A stretch of DNA of 64,000 bases from Acidimicrobiaceae bacterium. Its GTDB lineage: Bacteria; Actinomycetota; Acidimicrobiia; Acidimicrobiales; RAAP-2. Below the pieces are notes generated by a model. That model made no database searches and was not told where the DNA came from. It saw only the letters and a list, made by a program, of their open reading frames with translations. Position numbers and translations under genes: made by a program. Location of the stretch: NCBI GenBank assembly GCA_003151235.1, contig PLWZ01000058.1, positions 1 through 64,000 on the forward strand, read 5' to 3'. Of the stretch, positions 1-6,813 are shown piece by piece; within the stretch, counting starts at the first letter, position 1; the number at the start of each line of letters is the position of its first letter.

Positions 1-167
1 TCGAGTTCTTCGCACCTCGGGGCTAGGACGGGTGGAGTATCCGACTGCTCTACCAACACTGCACACTGCGAGGCTCACTTGTTCCGAGCACCTCGTCGGT
101 GAAACTCCCAAGACACACTCAGAGCTGTTCGATAGATTGACTGGCCTCTTAGGGGAGGGGAAGTCCA

Positions 168-1598
168 ATGACCGATTCACTCGAGTCGTGGCAGCCCGCC
201 CGCCTATTTCCCATTACCGGCATCGGGGGAGCGCCCGAGCAAGAGCGCCGAGCTGCTTCAGCATTTCTTGCGGTTCTCCAAGCGGTATACGAGTTTGGCC
301 GGACCCTGACGATGAGGCTGGGAGCGCCGGCGGCATCGACCATTGAGACTTTCATCGAGGTCCCGTTCAAATACGGCGGAAAGCTATACCGTCCCGACGG
401 GCTCATTCGAGTGACCCGCGGTCGACGGGAATGGAGCGTGCTCGTCGAGTTCAAGACTGGACACAACCGGCTCCAAGTCGACCAGGTATCCACGTACCTC
501 GACATCGCCCGGGAGATGGAGTTCGACGGCGTCCTGACCGTCAGCCACGAGATTCCGACGACCCCCGGTGTTCACCCGGTCCAGGTTGACGGACGCAAAC
601 TGAAGAAGGTCCAGCTCCACCACCTCTCCTGGGGTCAGATCCACACTGAGGCCCTCATCGAGCAGTTCAATCAATCGGTCGCGGACCCAGACCAGGCATG
701 GATCCTCTCGGAGTTCATCCGCTACCTCGAAGAGCCAAAATCTGGGGCACTCGACTTCGACGACATGGGGCCGTCGTGGGTATCCGTCCGCGACGGCTCA
801 GCCCGCCAAACGCTGCGAGCGAACGACCAGGAAACCCTCGACGTGGTGGCCCGCTTTGACCAGCTCGTCTCGTTTTCCGGCATGGCTCTTTCGCGGCGGC
901 TTGGTGTTCTTGTTCGTCCTGTTCTCACCCCCAAGGAGCTCGCCGATCCACCCGGCCGACTCCAGGTGCAGGCCGCGCTGATCGCGAGGACCGGTCATCT
1001 CGAAGGCAGCTTGTTTGTTCCTCGGGCGGTTGCCCCCTTGGATCTCGTCGTCGATCTCCGAGCCAATCGGATTGACTGTTCTGTGACGATCGATGCTCCA
1101 CGCGAAGGTCGCGCCGCCACTCGCGTCAATTGGCTTCTCCGGCAGTTGAACGAGGCGTCCCCACAGCTTCAAGTCCGGGCAAACATGACCAGAACCAAGG
1201 TCGGCCCGAGCTTCTCGCTGAGCGATCTGGCAGTCAAAGATAAGAGTCTGGTATCCGAGCCAAATTTCGACATTCGAAGTTTCACGCTGACTCTGAGTCA
1301 ATCTGCGGGGACGAAGGGTGGTCAGCGGAAGGGGTCGTTCGTTGCATCGGTGACGGGACTGGTAGACCGCTTCTACGAGGAGGTCGTTCAACACCTCAAG
1401 TCGTGGATCGCTCCTCCGCTCAAGGTCAAGCCTTCAGAGGCAACCGAATTGGACGGATCATCGGAGAAGGTTGCGATCGACGGAGAGCGAGCGGCAGTCG
1501 CCGACGATCTGACGAGTAGCCCCACTCCGGCCACAGTCGCTGAGATCGTCTCGGTGCCATCGGTGGGCTCTGAGTCGTCGTCGCAGGACACGCGCTGA
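168..1598 (+). CDS. PD-(D/E)XK nuclease-like protein of unknown role
   Basis: A 476-residue protein whose first ~130 residues look like a PD-(D/E)XK nuclease core: a helix with PEQE near residue 25, then Asp77 in RPDGLI, then Glu94 and Lys96 in VEFKTG, and a following QVSTY motif near 106-110 that fits the usual motif IV glutamine. The middle and C-terminal parts match nothing I recognise; the last ~50 residues are Ser/Ala/Val-rich and probably disordered. ATG at 168 follows a strong purine-rich ribosome site (aggggaggggaag). It is followed one base after its stop by a small basic gene and then by a third overlapping gene, so the three are probably co-translated. The nuclease fold is inferred from motif spacing; the substrate is unknown. 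Defence or DNA repair are possible but unproven. Confidence 0.75.
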   Translation: MTDSLESWQPARLFPITGIGGAPEQERRAASAFLAVLQAVYEFGRTLTMRLGAPAASTIETFIEVPFKYGGKLYRPDGLIRVTRGRREWSVLVEFKTGHNRLQVDQVSTYLDIAREMEFDGVLTVSHEIPTTPGVHPVQVDGRKLKKVQLHHLSWGQIHTEALIEQFNQSVADPDQAWILSEFIRYLEEPKSGALDFDDMGPSWVSVRDGSARQTLRANDQETLDVVARFDQLVSFSGMALSRRLGVLVRPVLTPKELADPPGRLQVQAALIARTGHLEGSLFVPRAVAPLDLVVDLRANRIDCSVTIDAPREGRAATRVNWLLRQLNEASPQLQVRANMTRTKVGPSFSLSDLAVKDKSLVSEPNFDIRSFTLTLSQSAGTKGGQRKGSFVASVTGLVDRFYEEVVQHLKSWIAPPLKVKPSEATELDGSSEKVAIDGERAAVADDLTSSPTPATVAEIVSVPSVGSESSSQDTR

Positions 1599-1599
1599 G

Positions 1600-1779
1600 A
1601 TGGCCATCTTCCGCTGGTTCCTACCGCGCCCCGTCCGCCGGCTCATGCACCCGGTCAGGAGCACCAAGCGCCGACTGACGCCGAGGTCGGTTCGAGCGGT
1701 CAACTACGCGCGGCACCCGGTCGGTACGGCGACCTCGGCTGCGACGCGAAGGGCGATTCGAGCAAGGCGAGGACGTTGA
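1600..1779 (+). CDS. Small Arg-rich basic protein (59 aa)
   Basis: A 59-residue reading frame that starts with ATG one base after the stop of the nuclease-like gene and whose stop overlaps the start of the next gene by four bases (TTGA). The product begins MAIFRWFLPRPVRR, is extremely rich in arginine and ends in a poly-basic tail (RAIRARRGR), with no Cys and no membrane segment. The one-base spacing on the left and four-base overlap on the right are the main reasons to believe it. A nucleic-acid-binding or partner-binding peptide is plausible but not shown. It could be non-coding linker between the two neighbours. Confidence 0.5.
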   Translation: MAIFRWFLPRPVRRLMHPVRSTKRRLTPRSVRAVNYARHPVGTATSAATRRAIRARRGR

Positions 1780-2078
1780 CCCTGGTCGACAAATTCGACT
1801 CCGACCAAGATCCGGACTGGGCCTTTGGAGAGTTCAACATGGCAGGCGCAGGCCCTGATCAGGTGCTGGCGGAGATCTTCCAGCTCGTCGAGCATATGAA
1901 CAGCGAACTTAAGGACAAGACCCTCGACGCTGGGCTGATTGAGAAGTTGCGAAAATGGTTGGCCAAGATGGGCGACGAGCTCAAAAAACTCGGATCGGAG
2001 CTCGGCGCGGCTTCATACAGCCTCTCGATGGGCGTTCCGGGCGGCGTCTCGATCAGTCTGACATTTGCGCGGAGCTGA
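1776..2078 (+). CDS. Small amphipathic protein of unknown function (100 aa)
   Basis: A 100-residue protein. The TTG at 1776 overlaps the preceding stop by four bases, which favours it; ATG at 1839 (MAGAGPDQ) is the alternative start. Residues ~25-75 are predicted helical and amphipathic (LAEIFQLVEHMNSEL, KLRKWLAKMGDELKK). The end is a short strand-like segment rich in Gly/Ser/Val (GVPGGVSISLTF). No catalytic motif or signal peptide is visible. It is the last gene of a three-gene set with the PD-(D/E)XK-like protein and faces a convergent gene 45 bases downstream. Function not recognised. Confidence 0.65.
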   Translation: MTLVDKFDSDQDPDWAFGEFNMAGAGPDQVLAEIFQLVEHMNSELKDKTLDAGLIEKLRKWLAKMGDELKKLGSELGAASYSLSMGVPGGVSISLTFARS

Positions 2079-2122
2079 GCCCGCGGAGAGGCCCTGAACG
2101 AGGACGAACCGCGCAGCCTGGC

Positions 2123-2746
2123 TCACTGCTCGCGGAACCGTCGGAGCTCCCAACGGTCCGCTCTATTGGAAGGTTCCGGTGAAAGCCCTAGATCCTTGAC
2201 GAGTCCTTCGGCCTTCAGGTCATCTTCTAGATAGTCGTCCGCGTAGCCGTCCCGCGTCCTGCTCTGGAGTTCCCAGTCGACGATGATCACAATTCCCTCG
2301 CGGACCTGGCCCCATGCTCTGACCGGATCTGAGCGGTCGGCCAAAAGCAGGCAGGCTCGGAGGATGATGGCGAGCTCGGGCGGCTCTCGATGGGAGTCGT
2401 GGCCCCTGAGCAGACTCTCGATCGTCTTCTCGGCGATCCACGCGAGGCTTTGCAAACCGAGCGCCTCAAGGCGGAGCTCCAGCTCTTCGAAGTCCGCCTG
2501 GCGCTTGCTCTGGGCGAGACGGTGGTAGGTGGCGACCTGGAAGATCGCTCTTTCCAACAGGATGACAAGGTGCGGCGGTCCTTTGGAGAGAACCGCCTCG
2601 AGAGCGTCGATCCTCGCCTCGGGCGGCGTGAGCACGGCGGCAACCACCCGGTCGAGGTACTGGCGCTCACGGGTTGACAACGGCCGCCGACGCCGATCGT
2701 TCGCCGGCGCCTTCGCGGGACCTCGCGTGGTCACACCGTTGGTCAC
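2123..2746 (-). CDS. Conserved-looking helical protein, unknown function
   Basis: A 207-residue, mostly helical protein with a basic N-terminus (RRRRPLSTRERQYLDRVV) and an acidic C-terminal third (YADDYLEDDLKAEGL). It has no Cys, no signal peptide and no recognised domain. GTG at 2746 is the first usable start; the ATG a few bases upstream runs into a stop, and no good ribosome site is visible, so the start is uncertain. It is transcribed toward the nuclease-like gene cluster. Its first codons lie inside a 22-base direct repeat that recurs ~210 bases further on, next to a tRNA-like remnant, so it sits at the edge of what looks like an old insertion. Confidence 0.6.
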   Translation of the reverse strand: MTNGVTTRGPAKAPANDRRRRPLSTRERQYLDRVVAAVLTPPEARIDALEAVLSKGPPHLVILLERAIFQVATYHRLAQSKRQADFEELELRLEALGLQSLAWIAEKTIESLLRGHDSHREPPELAIILRACLLLADRSDPVRAWGQVREGIVIIVDWELQSRTRDGYADDYLEDDLKAEGLVKDLGLSPEPSNRADRWELRRFREQ

Positions 2747-2957
2747 AGACTGCTCATAACGGAGCCGGACTCGACATCACCGTCAACGTTATCCGGGGGC
2801 AGTAACACGCCGCCGACCTGCGAAAACCAGACTGACCCGGACGCGTCGGCATCGGCTTGACGGGAGTTCGAGTCCCGCTCCGGGCACTTTTCATACTTCC
2901 AGTTCGGTGGCCTACTGCCGCCCGCGAAACAGCCCTGTGGTCACAAGTTGGTCACAG
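2727..2957. repeat. Direct repeat pair flanking a tRNA-like remnant
   Basis: Two near-identical copies, 2727-2748 and 2937-2957, both of the form GTGGTCACA-nn(n)-TTGGTCACAG. They differ only in the short spacer (CCG against AG). Each copy itself contains GGTCACA twice. The first overlaps the 5' end of the 2123-2746 gene; the second lies in non-coding sequence beyond the tRNA-like remnant. The arrangement recalls arm-type sites or duplicated ends around an integration site. That interpretation is inference. Confidence 0.5.
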
Positions 2958-3199
2958 CGGCTGTTCTGACCATTCCGACCGCTCCGATCGAGATAAAAGA
3001 ATCACCTATATGGGTTCCCATGCCTCGAAGGGCAGATCGCCTTGTACGGCCTGACCTGGACCAGGGCTGATCGGAAAGGACAGCTGTCTCGGGGGGTTGG
3101 ATGACGCCGGGTACAAGTGCTGTGCTCGGGTCGCTCAGTCAGTAGCGGCAGAGCGTCTTCGCCGCCAGGCCGATGCTGGCGGCGCGTGAACGGCGCTAG
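2749..3199. other. Non-coding stretch at possible island edge
   Basis: No convincing gene. It contains a collapsed tRNA-like sequence (2833-2886), the second copy of the GGTCACA direct repeat (2937-2957), and a short AT-richer patch around 2990-3010. Reading frames here lack codon bias typical of the flanks and have no ribosome sites. Confidence 0.5.
2833..2886 (+). pseudogene. tRNA 3'-end remnant (possible attachment site)
   Basis: Positions 2861-2886 resemble a tRNA T-arm plus acceptor 3' strand: GAGTTCGAGTCCC with a self-pairing CGGGA/TCCCG stem, then TCCGGGCA. ACCCGGA at 2833-2839 can pair with six of seven bases of that acceptor strand, but the distance (54 bases in all) is about 20 short of a tRNA, the loop starts with G rather than T, and no anticodon arm can be drawn. 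A non-functional tRNA 3' end of this type is what integrases commonly leave behind. Confidence 0.4.
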
Positions 3200-3376
3200 C
3201 GCGGTCGTCACTCACGGGTCTTTGGGTTCGCTCTGATTGCCCTTGTCGCACTTGGCGGGTGGGCGGTTCCGGTCAGTGCGGCCTCCAAATACACGGTCCA
3301 CGGAACCTTGCAGCTCGACGGGTCTAGCGTTGGCACATGCCACCAAGTGGCGGACCGTCCTTCCTTCAGGGCGTGA
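3200..3376 (+). pseudogene. Start-less signal-peptide fragment of a secreted protein
   Basis: After an in-frame TAG at 3197 this frame reads a good signal peptide (RHSRVFGFALIALVALGG, then WAVPVSA-A as a cleavage-like site) followed by SKYTVHGTLQLDGSSVGTC, a beta-strand-like mature start, and stops at 3376. No ATG, GTG or TTG precedes the hydrophobic core, and only ~30 mature residues remain. I read it as the 5' part of a decayed secreted-protein gene, partly overlapped by the next gene in another frame. A CTG start is an unlikely alternative. Confidence 0.35.
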
Positions 3377-3573
3377 TTAATCGCTGGCTACACAGCCCAT
3401 CCCTTCCCTGGGTCCGCGTGTTCGGTGGCCTGCTGCTCGTCCTAGCCGGCGTGTGGGTCGTCGTCGCCGGCCCGCTCTTCCATCGCCTGTGGCTGGACCT
3501 CATCGGGGCGGTCATGCTCGTGCTCGGCGGCTATGTCTTTCACCTGGGATTGACGGGTGTGCGGGCACGGTGA
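3337..3573 (+). CDS. Small two-helix membrane protein
   Basis: A 78-residue protein with two hydrophobic segments (about residues 27-46, VFGGLLLVLAGVWVVVAG, and 52-70, LWLDLIGAVMLVLGGYVF), so probably a helical hairpin in the inner membrane with short basic ends. ATG at 3337 has no clear ribosome site; GTG at 3373 (VINRW) is an alternative that avoids overlapping the upstream signal-peptide fragment. Function unknown. A strong hairpin lies 80 bases downstream between it and the convergent secreted-protein gene. Confidence 0.5.
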   Translation: MPPSGGPSFLQGVINRWLHSPSLPWVRVFGGLLLVLAGVWVVVAGPLFHRLWLDLIGAVMLVLGGYVFHLGLTGVRAR

Positions 3574-3654
3574 TTGTGCCTGGGCTCAGGTTCACCGCTA
3601 GGGACTACTACACCGAAGCCGTCGACTCCGAGCCCGGCCGGGGGGACACCCAGT

Positions 3655-3698
3655 TCAGACACCAGCCGACAGTGGTGAGACTGGCGGCTGGTGTCTGA
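3655..3698. terminator. 14-bp hairpin between convergent genes
   Basis: Perfect inverted repeat: arms 3655-3668 (TCAGACACCAGCCG) and 3685-3698, with a 16-base loop. It lies between the end of the 78-residue membrane protein (+) and the end of the secreted protein (-), which fits a bidirectional terminator. There is no T-run on either side, so it is not a classic intrinsic terminator. Confidence 0.55.
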
Positions 3699-3769
3699 GC
3701 CCTGGTGCACTGACGCTCGATCGGCTAGTCCCGGTTGGCCCAGGGTGCCGGAGGCACGGGCGGTTCAGC

Positions 3770-4270
3770 TCAGTGGTTGGCGCACGACCAATGGGCCGTG
3801 TATTCCAGGAATCCCCCGGCATCGTTGTTGCCGATCTCTTCGGCCTGCGCATGGATCGACATGGTCAGGTTGAATGCCCCGTGGGCCGACAGCTGAGCGT
3901 TGAGGAAGCCCCCGAGGACGCTCCCGGAACCGAAGTCGCTCTCACCCGACCCGGACTCACCGCCGTTCACGCAGCCGCCGAAACTGCCCTCAATTTCACC
4001 CGTGCCGTGGAATTGGAACTGGCCGGTGTACGGGTTGACTTGGGCGATTCCTTCTTCCGAGAAGCCCCCCGATACGGCCCCGCCAAACTCCGCTTCGAAC
4101 TCGTAGAGGAACGTCGTCGAGCCCACTTGGTCGATCGCAAGCTCGAACTCACCGGAGCCGCCTCCTGCCTGAGCCTTGATGACCCCTGCCGAGGCGGGTC
4201 CGGCCAAAAGGCCACCTCCCCCGAGCGCCAGGGCCATAGTGAGCGCGCCGGCAATTGCGAGCCTCTTCAT
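3770..4270 (-). CDS. Secreted Gly/Ser-rich protein
   Basis: A 166-residue protein with a clear Sec signal peptide (MKRLAIAGALTMALALGGGG, cleavage near GPASA-G at ~28). The mature part is Gly/Ser/Phe-rich with alternating strand-like segments and two cysteines (FGGCVNGG and HWSCANH), which could form a disulfide. ATG at 4270 follows a strong GAGGGGAGGGGAG ribosome site. No catalytic motif is visible; an exported beta-rich surface or structural protein is the best reading. It stands alone, convergent with the small membrane protein and 88 bases downstream of the VOC gene's stop. Confidence 0.75.
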   Translation of the reverse strand: MKRLAIAGALTMALALGGGGLLAGPASAGVIKAQAGGGSGEFELAIDQVGSTTFLYEFEAEFGGAVSGGFSEEGIAQVNPYTGQFQFHGTGEIEGSFGGCVNGGESGSGESDFGSGSVLGGFLNAQLSAHGAFNLTMSIHAQAEEIGNNDAGGFLEYTAHWSCANH

Positions 4271-4357
4271 GTATCCGCTCCCCTCCCCTCAAGCGTGGCC
4301 TTCTTGTCCACTGACCCGTTCCTAGCACGCCCGCCCGTCGCGGGTAGGCACCATTGG

Positions 4358-4861
4358 TCAGTCGGGCCGGCGTAACGGCGACCCGAAGCGGATGATGTTT
4401 CCGTCGGGATCGATGTGCGAACCCTCGCGCTTGCCGTAGTCCTTATCCTTGGGTCCGTTTACCTTAAGGCCGGCCTTACGCCACTCGTCTGCGACCTGAT
4501 CGGCGTCGTGGCAGTGGATGTAGAGGGATCCGGTGGTGGGCGGGTCGCCGGCAACGGCGAGGACCAGATGGATCGTGAGGTCCTTGTCGCGGTGAGCGAA
4601 CGCGTAGGTCTCGTCGTGGTGGGAGGTGTCAAAGCCCATCTTTTGGTAGTGGTCGAGCGCGCGCTCGACGCCGCTGACGGTGGAGATCGGTTCAAACCCG
4701 GCGACCGTCCAGCCACCGCCGTGCGCCTTGACATGCCTGTCGCGGGTCGCGTTCAGCCAATCGAGGCAGCGGTAACAGATTTTGATGTCGCGACGGGAGT
4801 GAAGCTGGACGGTCTCTCCGCCGGATTGGCCGCAACACGTGCAGGTGGCCGCCACCGCCAC
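4358..4861 (-). CDS. VOC (glyoxalase/bleomycin-resistance fold) protein with N-terminal zinc ribbon
   Basis: A 167-residue protein. Residues 7-32 hold a zinc-ribbon-like module (Cys7/Cys10 and Cys29-x2-Cys32, in ICYRC). From ~54 a single VOC domain follows: STVSGVERALDHYQKMGF, then LTIHLVLAVAG, and DPDGNIIRFGSP at the end, which is the typical last strand with a metal-site acidic neighbourhood. VOC proteins include glyoxalases, dioxygenases and drug-binding proteins; the reaction here cannot be told. GTG at 4861 is required to keep the cysteines. It ends the aldo/keto reductase-nitrilase run. Confidence 0.75.
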   Translation of the reverse strand: MAVAATCTCCGQSGGETVQLHSRRDIKICYRCLDWLNATRDRHVKAHGGGWTVAGFEPISTVSGVERALDHYQKMGFDTSHHDETYAFAHRDKDLTIHLVLAVAGDPPTTGSLYIHCHDADQVADEWRKAGLKVNGPKDKDYGKREGSHIDPDGNIIRFGSPLRRPD

Positions 4862-4876
4862 CAGACTATTGGCGGG

Positions 4877-5824
4877 TCAGTTCCGGGGCCTGGCGATGTT
4901 CGCCAGCCGCTCCAGCCGACCCTCGTCCAAGCGGTCGAGGAGCTCGACCCCCTCGCAGTTCTGGACGACCTGCTCGGGCCTTGTCGCGCCGAACAGCACC
5001 GAGGCGACGGCCGGCTTGGCCAGAGCGAACGCGATCGCCAACGCCCCCGGAGCGGTGTCCCACTCGATCGCCAACGCCAAGAGATCCTCGACGGTCTCTG
5101 CCGACGCCCGAAGCACCGCGCTGCCTCGGTCATCGGCGGTGAGGCGACCCGACCCACCCTGTGCGTACTTCCCGGTGAGCGCCCCGCCGGCCAGCACCGC
5201 CGAGGCGACAACCGACGCGCCGGTGCGCTCGAGGGCCCGACGCATCTCGGGGCCCTCCAGCCAGTCGCGCCGGAGCAGGTTGTAGGGAAGCTGGGCCGCG
5301 CACGGTTGCGGCACCCCCGCCGACTCGCATAGGTCTCCGGCCCGCTCCAACGTCGCGCCGGGCCAGTTGACGATGGCCCAGTGGCGGGCCCTACCCGAGT
5401 CGATCAGTCCACCGATCGAGTCGACGACCTCCTCGAGCGCCAGGTCGTCGGGGAGCGTCGACGAGTAGATGATGTCGAGGTAGTCGAAACCCATCCGCGC
5501 GAGCGATCCGTCGACCTCCTCCGCCGCGCTCTCGTTCGGCCAGAACTCCCACCACAGCTTGTTGGACACGATCGCTTCGGCACGCTCGTAGCCCGAACGG
5601 GCGAAGAGCTCGCCGAAGACGACCTCGGAGTACCCCGATGCGATCGGGGCGGTCTTCGTCTCGTCGTCATAGCGGGCGTCGTCGAGGAACGTGATACCCG
5701 ACTCGCGGGCGGCCTCCATGACGGCGAGACCCTCGTCGCGATCGATCTGCTCGAAGGTCCGCCACGAGCCGAGCGACAACGCGCTGACCTCGAGCGACGA
5801 GCGACCGAGGGGCCGTGAGCGCAC
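4877..5824 (-). CDS. Aldo/keto reductase family protein, atypical active site
   Basis: A 315-residue TIM-barrel protein, counted from GTG 5824 (VRSRPLGRSSLEVSALSLGSW), which opens like the family's first strand. Asp in GITFLDDARYDD (residues 48-49), Tyr52 and Lys89 in IVSNKLWW match three of the four catalytic tetrad positions. The usual His after strand 4 (xxxH-x-PD) is replaced: the segment reads DIIYSSTLPDD. The C-terminal cofactor region is present (SVLFGATRPEQVVQN). Family members reduce carbonyls with NADPH; with the His missing, activity may be altered, or it may act like channel beta-subunit relatives. It is 10 bases downstream of the nitrilase and probably co-transcribed with it. Confidence 0.8.
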   Translation of the reverse strand: MRSRPLGRSSLEVSALSLGSWRTFEQIDRDEGLAVMEAARESGITFLDDARYDDETKTAPIASGYSEVVFGELFARSGYERAEAIVSNKLWWEFWPNESAAEEVDGSLARMGFDYLDIIYSSTLPDDLALEEVVDSIGGLIDSGRARHWAIVNWPGATLERAGDLCESAGVPQPCAAQLPYNLLRRDWLEGPEMRRALERTGASVVASAVLAGGALTGKYAQGGSGRLTADDRGSAVLRASAETVEDLLALAIEWDTAPGALAIAFALAKPAVASVLFGATRPEQVVQNCEGVELLDRLDEGRLERLANIARPRN

Positions 5825-5834
5825 GGGCGGTGCT

Positions 5835-6671
5835 TCAGGCCCGGGATGGCGCCGCTGTGGCGCGCCCGGTGAGGGAGAACCGGCGATTGGCCAGCACCGG
5901 GAGCGCCCGGCGCACCTCGTCCACCCGGCCGGCATCGAGCTCCGCAACCACGAGCGCGCTCGACCCGGCGCCGTCGTCGGGGCCGAGCTCGCCGATCACC
6001 ACTCCCATGGGGTCGAGGATCACCGAGCACCCCGTGTAGGCGGGGCCGGGCTGCGCCGCCGCGACGACGTACGCGGTGTTCTCGATGGCCCGCGCGCCGA
6101 GGAGGGTCCTCCAGTGCGCCACCTTGTGCTCTCCCGCGACCCACGCCGCGGGGACTAAGAGCACGGTCGCGCCCCCGTCGACCAGCTGGCGGGCCGACTC
6201 GGGGAATCGGAGGTCGTAACAGGTCATGACGCCCATCGAGAGCTCGCCGAGCGGGACGACCGGCGCGTTCGAAGGATCGGCCTCCCCCGCCTGGACACGG
6301 TCGGACTCGCACCAACCGAGGGCATCGTAGAGATGGACCTTGCGGTAGCTGGCCACCAATCCGCCGGGGCCGACGATCGCGACGGTGTTGAAGACACGGG
6401 TCTCCGCCGGCGCGGGTTCGAACATCCCGGCGACAATCGTGAGCCCGGTCTGGGCGGCCACGCTCGCCAACGCGCTGACGAACGCCCCGTCGAGTGGCTC
6501 CGCGAACTCGGACAGATCGGTGCGAGGGTTGCCGAACCCGCACATCGACGCCTCGGGAAGCACGACGACCGTCGCCCCGCGGTCGGCCGCCGCTCGAACG
6601 GCGCCGACAGCAGTGGCCCGGTTGGCGTCTTTGTCGAGGTCGGTAGCGAATTGCGCAGCGGCGACCTTCAC
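5835..6671 (-). CDS. Carbon-nitrogen hydrolase (nitrilase superfamily)
   Basis: A 278-residue enzyme from GTG 6671 (VKVAAAQFATDL). The catalytic triad is visible: Glu40 in VVVLPEASM, Lys111 in SYRKVHLYD, Cys151 in VMTCYDLRFPE. The YRKxHLYD and TCYDLRFPE motifs fit the branch that includes omega-amidase and Nit1-type enzymes acting on deaminated glutathione or small amides; the substrate is inferred only. Length is normal for the superfamily. It is divergent from fabD with a 142-base gap and leads the run into the aldo/keto reductase. Confidence 0.88.
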   Translation of the reverse strand: MKVAAAQFATDLDKDANRATAVGAVRAAADRGATVVVLPEASMCGFGNPRTDLSEFAEPLDGAFVSALASVAAQTGLTIVAGMFEPAPAETRVFNTVAIVGPGGLVASYRKVHLYDALGWCESDRVQAGEADPSNAPVVPLGELSMGVMTCYDLRFPESARQLVDGGATVLLVPAAWVAGEHKVAHWRTLLGARAIENTAYVVAAAQPGPAYTGCSVILDPMGVVIGELGPDDGAGSSALVVAELDAGRVDEVRRALPVLANRRFSLTGRATAAPSRA

Positions 6672-6813
6672 GGGTTCGACGCTACCAACACCGCTCGCGC
6701 GACCGGTCGGACCTGCGCGTCCGGCCGCCCCATGGCACACTGGGACCCGCGGTCGGCCCTGGTCGACCGGGTCGGCGGAGCGCCCGTGGCCACGGCAGCC
6801 AACGGAGAGAGCG

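Noticed and set aside
33-60. tRNA D-arm-like sequence on the minus strand (TTGGTAGAGCAGTCGGA-like)
   Set aside because: The D-arm pattern is good, but no anticodon arm with T33 or matching acceptor can be drawn from the window edge; it could be chance or a remnant.
2857-3054. Open frame beginning MTGVRVPLRALF
   Set aside because: It is the translation of the tRNA-like T-arm, a well-known artefact, with no ribosome site.
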